64,000 nt of DNA from the NCBI GenBank assembly GCA_951213105.1, contig OX578137.1, positions 61,330,736-61,394,735 on the forward strand, written 5' to 3'. Both the position numbers and the translations under genes were made by a program. This stretch comes from Amaurobius ferox (Eukaryota; Arthropoda; Arachnida; Araneae; Amaurobiidae). The stretch's first letter is position 1, and each line of letters opens with the position of its first letter. Shown piece after piece: positions 56,628-64,000 of this stretch. The notes under the pieces are model-generated. The model was not told where the DNA came from and ran no database searches. It worked only from the letters and a program-made list of their open reading frames with translations.

Positions 56628-57803
56628 ATTTTTAGCACTTTACAACATAATTGAAAAGTGTTTATGACTTTGTTCATTCTGTCTGTCTGTCTGTCTGTCC
56701 GTTCGCAAGATAACTGCCGTAAAAATGATTTTATCAAAAAGAAATTTCAGTATGTTGTTCAGAGGGTGTGTGGGACATATGGGAATGTAAATTAATAAGA
56801 TCACCCAAATAGTTTTGGGTTGAACCCGGCTTGAAAAAATGAAATATATTGAACCCTATGGGACCCAATTTTTCAAACATTTTTTAATCGAATTTAAATT
56901 TCCCAAATTGCTTCGAAAATTTTAGGAAATATTTAAATTATCAAATGAAATACATGAAAGAAATTTCAGCAAAATATGTTCGGTAGTTTTTTTAAATAAA
57001 AATTAAAATAATAATTGCACCCACATTATATGAGGAGATCACGTGACCCAATTCAAAATAAAATATGGCATCCATATTGTGTCAAAATCGTGACTTTTAA
57101 AGTTCCTTTTAAATTATATTCCATGCTGCAACCGCCCTAAAACTGCTTTATTTTTATTTTTTTCTGTGCATTTATATACTGAGCCAAAGCAATTACAGTA
57201 TTTTGGAGTTTAAATGATCATCAAACTTCAATTATTTCTACAACAAAGCCTAATTTTTGCGTATGCAGAATGTTAACACATCAAGCTATAAGATGAGTTG
57301 TATCAGAATTGCTGAATTTCTTTAAGGCAAAATTATTTAGCTCTGAAGCCTGCAATATAGCTGATGTGAATGAAACATTCATTGGTTTTACATAGAGACG
57401 CAGATGATTCTATAGTATTACGGTTTTCGATGAAATTTTAAGCATGGAGTTGGAAAATACTTTTATCCCCCTTGGTTTTAAGTTTTTAAGTAAAATAAAT
57501 TATTGTAGTATTGTGATAATTTTAAAAATATCACCTCTGAAGGGAATGGGAAAAAGTGCATGAATGAAATATTCACTGCTTTTAAATAGAGAGCCAGGCG
57601 ATTTACATTTCGATGATGTTATATGAATGAAGTTCATTTGTTTTCGATGAAGTTTTCAAATATAATAAATTATTGTATTATTGTGATAATTTTGAAAATA
57701 TCACCGCTGAATAAATTGCATTTAAGAGATGTTTAAATAAAATTGCATTGCAGTTGGAAAGAGTTTCATAATCAATGCTTTATGCATGATTGATCTTTCT
57801 TAT
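56628..57803 (+). mobile_element. HINE-like element, family 1, diverged full-length copy
   Basis: From ATTTTTAGCACTTTACAAC to GATTGATCTTTCTTA, with a TCTG microsatellite at 56682-56700. It is less similar to the others, so presumably an older insertion. Confidence 0.7.
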
Positions 57804-59055
57804 TTTTACAATATATTTTAACTCTTTCAATTTTGAACGTTATCGAGCTAGCCCCTTTTGGGCTCGCCATAGGAATGTACACGTATTTTTCTTATTTTTG
57901 AATAACTCGAGATCCGGAGTAGATAGAATGTGTTTCAAATTGGATATATAGTTGTTTTTTGTGTTATATATTAATTTATGTATTTCTAATCTTATTTGTC
58001 TTGTTCGTCCTGGGGACTGCTTTTGATTTTTAAAAATAACTCGAATTAAATTAAATTGTAGTGTCAATTCCATATTTTTCATACTTTTAACTGGCATATA
58101 AAAAATGAAAAGGAGTATTTCAAAAACTATTATTTTTACTTTTATGTATTTCTTTTCAAATATCAACTACGAAAACAATTTGCAAACTAATTTTTGTTTC
58201 ACATTGCTCCTCTTTACTTGTATAGACGTATAGACTTCAAATGCATTCACAAACGTTTCCAACAATAACTCTTCAAGAATCGGAAGTAGAGCTGTTCAAA
58301 ATAACACATTCTTCTCACATTCAAAATTTGAATAAAATTGTACTGCCTTAAATAGGAGTGATGGAATTATTTGAAACTGCCGTTTTCGTCACGTGGATAG
58401 TGCGATAAATTTATAAATAAATACAGCTTCAGAATGTTTCAAAAAGCCGTGTAGTAATTTATTGGGTATACAATAATCCAAGATTCATTTTTCGTATTTC
58501 ACATTCGATTCTATGTAAAACTTATTTGACAGCACTGAATGTCTTGAATAAAATCGTAAATAGTCTGTAGCATCATTTTTCATGCATGTAAAAGCCTTTT
58601 AGGGGGTTATTTTAGTACTTATTTAAAAGGATTTGCGAGCAAGGATGTGCATGTGATACAAAGGCGTTCTTTAAATGAAAGGAACTATTCAATTTTTTGC
58701 TTGACACAAATCATTACAATGATTCAAAAGATGGGAATCGTATATCACGGGTTCAATGGAAATCAATGAAATGCGAGAGTTTAAAGTAACATTGTCACTT
58801 TTACACAGAATGCATATTTTATCGACTACGTAGTGTTATAATGGTATTTTTAAATTTCCTTAATATTTGATATCAGATAAGAGAACTCGAATATGTTGTG
58901 AAAACGGCTTTCAACAGACCCTCTGCCAGCCCAGCTTGATAATTCCATCGGATGATTTTATTCCCTTAAAGGATGTATTAAAATGTATTTCTAATTTTTT
59001 TTGTCAGACCACAGTGGGCCGGGAATCAACCCACGTACTTCGAAAAACAAAGTGA
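57804..59055. other. No supported gene
   Basis: Contains an unrecognised reverse frame of 108 codons (57840-58166), hydrophobic near its N-terminus and basic later. I cannot support it as a gene because it has no homology I recognise and begins beside a repeat. Confidence 0.3.
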
Positions 59056-59057
59056 TA

Positions 59058-59470
59058 TACAAGATAGGATCAAAAAGTTCGGAGACTGTGCTGATATCTC
59101 CAACCCTGATTGGAGGAGAGGGGAACTAATTTACCGTGGCGTAGAGGCACATTCACATGTGTCTCTACGCCACGGTCTGTATCACCTGCTGCAGCAGGTG
59201 CAATGTTTCTGTCGACGATTTTCCCAAACGCTGGCAGAATTTGATATTCGCACGTCGTCCTTCAAACGCCATTTCCGTTTTCGACTAACGCGAACAACTA
59301 CAGTTCACTGACACGCATTGTCTGGAAAAAACTTGCACTGTGGACCTGCTTCTTCTTTTTCAAATCTTACGTCACATGTGCCTTTACGCTACGATAAAAT
59401 AGATCTCCTCTCCTCCAATCAGGGTTGGAGATATCAGCACAGTCTCCGAACTTTTCGATCCTACCTTGTA
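59058..59470 (-). mobile_element. Mariner-type miniature element with long inverted repeats
   Basis: Ends are inverted copies over about 65 bases (left TACAAGATAGGATCAAAAAG, right the complement of TACAAGGTAGGATCGAAAAG), flanked by TA on both sides (59056-59057 and 59471-59472). Just inside the left end is a further palindrome, CCGTGGCGTAGAGGCACA and its complement (59136-59177). The interior keeps the start of a transposase gene on the reverse strand. Confidence 0.85.
59165..59272 (-). pseudogene. Mariner-type transposase, N-terminal remnant
   Basis: From the reverse-strand ATG at 59270-59272 the frame reads MAFEGRRANIKFCQRLGKSS and TETLHLLQQV, the first helix-turn-helix of mariner-family transposases. 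It then runs into the palindrome and inverted repeat, so the catalytic domain is entirely absent. Confidence 0.75.
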
Positions 59471-59585
59471 TACGTTAAAAGATTTGGTGTAGCAAATACT
59501 CGTATTTTTCGGAGTCTGACTTTGTATGGAGAAAAAGGTTTGTAAGAATTATTTCAGTGTGATCTCATGATATCAGGAGTGTCCT

Positions 59586-59828
59586 CCAGTGGTGGTGCGT
59601 GCATAGGCACTGCGGCACTGTGGGAGCGACAGTGCTCTCTCTTCCTCGCAGCCTGGCGTGCAGTTTCCATCTTGCGCATGCGCATAGCAGTCAAACACTG
59701 AAACTGTGAAGCGTGGTATTCGACTGTTGTGCACAAGCGCACATAGAAAGCTGCACACGAGGCTGCGAGGGAGAGAGAGAACTGTCGCTCCAGCAGTGCC
59801 GCAGTGCCTATGCACGCACCGCCACTGG
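59586..59828. mobile_element. Foldback element with long imperfect inverted repeats
   Basis: Left arm starting CCAGTGGTGGTGCGTGCATA and right arm ending TATGCACGCACCGCCACTGG pair, with gaps, over roughly 110 bases each, leaving a short centre near 59700-59725. It is GC-rich compared with the flanks. Possible 4 bp target duplication TCCT (59582-59585 and 59829-59832). Overlapping open frames on both strands are by-products of the palindrome. Confidence 0.75.
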
Positions 59829-59832
59829 TCCT

Positions 59833-60600
59833 GGGTGGATGCAAGAAGGAGACATATTTGGAAATGAAGGAGGGGTGCAGCTGCAGAGAGCATACGTGGT
59901 GAGAGTATTGTAAGAGTAGGCGACTCTAATACAACTGCAGTCTTGGCAAAAAGATGCACGAAGCTGCTGAGTTACTTACATACTCTCCACTGAGTGATAA
60001 TAAAGGCATGTGCCTTGGAAATATCCTTAAGAAGATTCCATCTCTTTTCCGCTATCTGGAAACATCCCGACAATACGTATAACTCACGTTCGAGAAGGAA
60101 TGCTTATTTTCTGCAAAAGGGACTGGACATACAGTCTTCACGGGGGATTTCCTGTTATCTTGAGAATCACGTAGAGAGTGACATTGAGAAGGCAGGTTGT
60201 TACATTAGCAGTCCACCCTTGGCTAGAACGGACCGGCACGAAGCGAATTACGCAATCTTATCTAAAAAAAACTTGGTCCTGATCCAGTTTAGAACATTGA
60301 AACTGTCTCTAAATCGTTTGTTGAAGAAACCACGCTTAAAAGTCACGTATTTGTTACGAAATATATACGGAATGAGGAGGTGTGACTTCGAAAGGTGCTG
60401 TAATCATATTCAGATATTTACCAAATGAATTGTTAGTATTTACAGAAATATTGGAAATTATTTATAAAATTTCGCCACAAAATTTCATTCCACAAAAACA
60501 ATTTACGTCAAAATCAATTCAAACTTTAAGAACCTCTAAATTCCTGGAATAAATCATTCAAAAATCTCTTTAAACACAGCGCAACATTTCAATATATATG
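59833..60600. other. Unassigned, with one unrecognised 144-codon frame
   Basis: The forward frame 59994-60428 is fairly balanced in composition and basic, with an unusual number of Arg and Leu. I recognise no domain and see no splice or promoter signals, so it may be chance or an old transposon scrap. Confidence 0.25.
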
Positions 60601-60611
60601 AAAAGAACCTT

Positions 60612-60687
60612 GCTGCTTCATCCGGAAATCAAGCTCTGGATCTTCGAACTAGCCAGCCGACGATCTGTCGTTGAGCTACTAAGGCAG
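60612..60687 (-). tRNA. tRNA-like sequence, diverged (SINE head or pseudogene)
   Basis: Reverse strand has box A-like TAGCTCAACGACAGATCG and a worn box B (AGAGCTTGATTTCC). It matches the better preserved tRNA-like sequence at 60991-61068. Confidence 0.45.
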
Positions 60688-60990
60688 AATTGCAAACTCT
60701 TATCTTTGAAGTGGACTCTGTATTATCCACCTTCTAATGTCAGATTAGCATGTAACTGAGAGTCTGACTAACCACCTTTTGCTATTTTTACCTCAGGTTA
60801 GCCTCCTGATGCTACTTTTATCCTCCAGATTAGCTTTCTGTGTGATCGTTATCTTCTGGATTTGAAATCGGCTCTCCATATCCAAGAGTCCACTGAACCC
60901 GTGCTAGTCGTACTAGAGTCACTTTTCAGACCTCCGACATATTTTCACTAACCTACATTGTTGATTTGTTTGGGCACCATTATGAAAATC

Positions 60991-61068
60991 CTTGCTACCC
61001 CAAACGAGAATCGAACTCTGGATCTTCGAACTGGCCAACTGACGCCCTATCGTTGAGCTACTGGGACA
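60991..61068 (-). tRNA. tRNA-like sequence (SINE head or tRNA pseudogene)
   Basis: Reverse strand GTCCCAGTAGCTCAACGATA with GGGCGTCAGTTGGCC, and box B GAGTTCGATTCTCG. The acceptor arm pairs only partly. The two tRNA-like units lie about 380 bp apart in the same orientation, which suggests a tandem or dimeric SINE rather than real tRNA genes. Confidence 0.5.
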
Positions 61069-61112
61069 TAATTGGAACCTACTATCTCTGAATTAAACTC
61101 TGCATATGTATA

Positions 61113-61737
61113 TGTTACCGCTAAAGCTCGAAAGACGTTAATGTGCACATTACCTAGATAATCTGCAGATTAACTGATTTGCTCCGTTAACGCGCGGAAT
61201 CAAGAGTTTTTCGCATTTTACCTAGGTAATGTGTACATTAACGGCTTCCGTATCTTTAAAGTTTAAAAGTTTGTTTCTCTCATTTCCTTTCCCTACTGCT
61301 TCCCCTTCTCCCTCCACTTTTAGTTTGGTTTCGCCAGCGTCTTGTCGTCGCCGGTTATTTTTATTTCTCATAATTTGCGTCGGCTGCCAGTGCGTAGCAC
61401 AGCTAATTCTGTTTTCAAATTCGTTTCTGTCTGTTAGCGTGTGAATTTGTGTCGTGATTTCTTTTAAAGCAGATAAATTTAGCTGCTAGTATGCAAGCAA
61501 GCATCGAATTGTATTAAATTGATTCTTTAGAAACGTTGCTGTTGTTCCAGCAAGGATCTTATTTTCACTTTATCGAGTGCCTAGTAGGTAATGTGCAGAT
61601 TATCTAGGCAATTTGCAGATTACCTAGGTAATTTGTGAAATGAAACAATTTTCGACACTTTAACGGATCACCCTAGTTATCTGCACATTAGCTAGATAAT
61701 CTGTAGAATAAAAGATTTTTACACTTTAGCGGTAACA
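61113..61737. mobile_element. Miniature inverted-repeat element with TATA target duplication
   Basis: Perfect 14 bp ends TGTTACCGCTAAAG and CTTTAGCGGTAACA, flanked by TATA (61109-61112 and 61738-61741). Inside each end are repeated palindromic motifs of the type ATTACCTAGATAATCTGCAG. No transposase. The superfamily was not identified. Confidence 0.8.
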
Positions 61738-61861
61738 TATACACAAGTATATTATTTTAAATTCGATTTTTAAATGAAATAATTTAAAAAAACTTGCATA
61801 TGTATACACAAGTATATTATTTTAAATTCGATTTTTAAATAAAATAATTTTAAAAAACTTG
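61738..61861 (+). repeat. Tandem duplication of about 63 bp
   Basis: Two units beginning TATACACAAGTATATTATTT and ending AAAAAACTTG. The junction of the units (61796-61812) reads as an empty version of the insertion site of the neighbouring miniature element. Confidence 0.85.
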
Positions 61862-62569
61862 GAACCTCATTCTTGTTTATCTAATAACTCTGGCTATACG
61901 AAAAAATATCGAATGAAAGTTCGATATGCCAGCCGCTGATAACAAAATGATTAATATTTCTGCAGAAATTGATTTTACCTGAGACCATTCCTCCTGAATG
62001 CCGTTAAATGTAACGAAAACGCCATTACTTTTGGAAAATTAATTTCGAAGTGGAAGCTTTAAACCACGTTTCATTAGTTTCTCATTAAAGGCAATCGTAA
62101 TGCGGTGAAATAGGGCAAAAAAAATGCTGGAAACATTATGACTAATTAAAACGAACTTGAAAATATGTTTGTATCTTTTTGATCTTCTGTTTCGAAGGGA
62201 GGAAGTGTAAAACTTCTAAACTAGTTAAAAATATCAGGAACAATGTACAAGATACGACAATCGGGAGAAGACAAAAGGCGGCAAAGCTGTTATAGGGTAG
62301 TGTTTTCTAAGCTGATATACGTATAACTGCGGTTCTGTGAAGTCGCAAAGCGCGGATTATTTATGTTGTATCGATATGTTTGACAAATAAATAATATTTA
62401 ATATTTTGTGGACATTGAAGCTTACGGACAACAGATAGAAAGATTCAGTGCCCACCCAAAAATCAATGTGTTATAGGTCAGTTGGCGGAAGTAGCTCTGA
62501 ATAATATTCCAAACTTAGTGTCTCTAGTAAAAGACGATTATACGTTACTAGAAATTATGACACTGCAAT
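61862..62569. other. No gene seen
   Basis: AT-rich spacer without recognised features. Confidence 0.4.
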
Positions 62570-62570
62570 A

Positions 62571-63569
62571 AAAATCTGATGTGGGCAGCACATGACTTTC
62601 CTTATATAATGCAATGGATTTACTAGTTTTACAATTAAAAAAAAATCTGATGTAGGCAGCACATGACTTTCCTTATATAATGCAATGAATTTACTACTTT
62701 TGCAGTTTAAAAAAATGTTATTGTTATAGTAGATACTTATATTCTTTCCAAGATATTGAATTTTCTTCAATTAGTCGTCATTTTCATTGATTTAGCGTCA
62801 TTTTTATCCATTTAGCGAGATTTTCGTTAATTTAGCAGTATTTAAAAAAAATCGCCAAGTTGGCGACATTCCGCCAAATTCATAGCCAAAATCTCGCCAA
62901 GCGTTATGGACAGAAAAATAAGTTATTCTTACAGCAGATAAATGACTATTGGCTTTCAAATACGAAAGTATTGCTCAAAGTATCTTTTCTCGTGAATGGA
63001 ACGAGTTAGATCCACGAGAATGATGTCACCCAATTTATCGCATGATATTACATATGAAAAGTGACCATCTTTCTTAACAGTTAATATTTTTTTTAATTTA
63101 TGGGATTTTTTGATAAATTTATTTGAAAAATGTGCAATATCTCGAGAACGGCTCATGCTAGCGTTTTAAAGTTTATGTCAATCGTTGTCTATGAGAAAAT
63201 TACATAAGAAATGTCTATTTACTTAACTTTATTAAAGGTTTTGAATTTTTGATGATTTTTTTCAAAATCTCACTCGAAAATTTAGGGGGGTTCTGAACAT
63301 TCGATTGTGTTTAAAAAAAATAGGCTTCTAGTATTCACGGATTGTGATTTTTGTACCAAATTTCATTCGAATCGCTTCATTCGTTCGTGAGATATCGTCT
63401 CCACAGACTCACTGACACACACACACACACATACCCATAGACATCTCCTCAAAAATGTCTGATTCGTGATCAGGGATGCTTGAAACGTGCTCTCCCGTCG
63501 AAAACTCGAATTCGAATTTTCGACCCCGTCACAATACTTTTCTTATGCATTATGTATATAAGGAAAGTG
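62571..63569 (-). mobile_element. HINE-like element, family 2, with duplicated 3' end
   Basis: Full-length reverse-strand copy ending at the hairpin near 63545-63569, with a CA microsatellite at 63415-63431. Its 3' terminal 67 bases occur twice in tandem (62571-62637 and 62640-62704), both with GGGCAGCACATGACTTTCC-type ends. Confidence 0.75.
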
Positions 63570-63570
63570 A

Positions 63571-63852
63571 AAAGCCGTTCCCTGCAGAAAATATGGAATA
63601 CAAGGAAAACCCAGTAAGAGATTTCCATTAGGTGGACAAGCACGAAACAAAAATCTCACCAAACCAATTCAGCAGTCCAAAGTAGTAAAAAGAACAGAGC
63701 TTCTTGATGACTGCCCTAAGACGAAGCTAAGAGGGAATGCGTTTGAGGTACCAACCATGAAGAATGCTCATTGGATTTCAGTGATATCGTGTGTTTTGAG
63801 AAAACTCCACGAAAACATGTCTTATAGACATTCATCAGAAGGAACCAACTAA
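63571..63852 (+). other. 93-codon stop-free stretch, possible terminal exon
   Basis: An open frame without an early Met, containing PSKRFPLGGQARNKN and ELLDDCPKTKLRGNAFEVP and ending SSEGTN then TAA. Composition is more balanced than the surroundings. It begins right at the end of a HINE-like element, so upstream splice signals cannot be judged. Not recognised. Confidence 0.25.
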
Positions 63853-64000
63853 CAGGTGCTGTGATTTTATCTACTATATATCCTATGAGGAAATTACTAT
63901 TTCAATCTAAATATTTAATGATAAAGGTTAATGAAGACTATTTCCGTGTCATCACATCGTCTGCTTCCGAACGCTAATGTTAGTGCATGCCTTAAATTTA

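Noticed and set aside
10293..56700. GTCT/GACA repeats as a CRISPR-like array
   Set aside because: They are short microsatellites inside eukaryotic repeats, with no spacers of regular length and no cas genes.
57840..58166. 108-codon reverse frame as a membrane protein gene
   Set aside because: It has no recognisable motif, lies in AT-rich repeat-flanked DNA, and its hydrophobic start is of the kind AT-rich codons give by chance.
59554..59959. Overlapping open frames of 96 and 128 codons on the reverse strand
   Set aside because: They lie across a long inverted repeat; the frames mirror each other and no domain is recognisable.

Overview
The window is AT-rich eukaryotic DNA with almost no dense coding. 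Splice-phased exons, non-LTR and Penelope-like retroelements, Tc1/mariner relics, SINEs and very many dispersed repeats all point to an arthropod. A spider is the best guess, because the one convincing host gene encodes a secreted peptide with the C-X6-C...CC...C-X-C...C-X-C cysteine layout known from spider knottin toxins. The species assignment is inference.

Layout. 0.4-7.3 kb: the RNase H end of an I/R1-type LINE, split by a 5.8 kb LTR-like element with 1.7 kb direct repeats and no visible pol. 7.4-14.4 kb: two copies of a Penelope-like element whose GIY-YIG nuclease lies upstream of the reverse transcriptase (the permuted order described for Naiad/Chlamys elements), separated by Helentron-like (HINE/DINE-1-like) repeats. 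14.9-18.5 kb: a composite dispersed repeat, more HINE-like pieces and an internally deleted Tc1 element. 19.4-19.8 kb: a SINE headed by an almost complete 5S rRNA sequence. 22.6-26.1 kb: further HINE-like copies, one nested inside another. 27.4-35.6 kb: the secreted cysteine-rich gene, with a possible TATA box, four coding exons of consistent phase and two polyadenylation signals. 35.7-37 kb: a broken DDE transposase gene. 37.7-48.2 kb: a stack of HINE-like elements nested up to three deep, with a tRNA-type SINE inserted in one. 48.7-50.8 kb: tRNA-headed SINEs and a LINE fragment with an intact RNase H reading frame inserted into a SINE. 51-58 kb: four more HINE-like copies. 59-61.8 kb: three different inverted-repeat miniature elements and a pair of tRNA-like sequences. 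62.6-63.6 kb: another HINE-like copy.

The dominant structure is the HINE-like superfamily. At least four sequence families share one plan: a 5' hairpin containing a subterminal repeat, a GTCT or GT microsatellite about 100-150 bp in, then at the 3' end the complement of the 5' repeat, a short hairpin and a brief tail. Several copies have clean insertion junctions in T/A runs, one confirmed by a paralogous empty site. I found no autonomous Helentron (Rep/helicase) in the window. The elements interact only as insertion targets for one another; there is no operon-like or pathway relationship among them.
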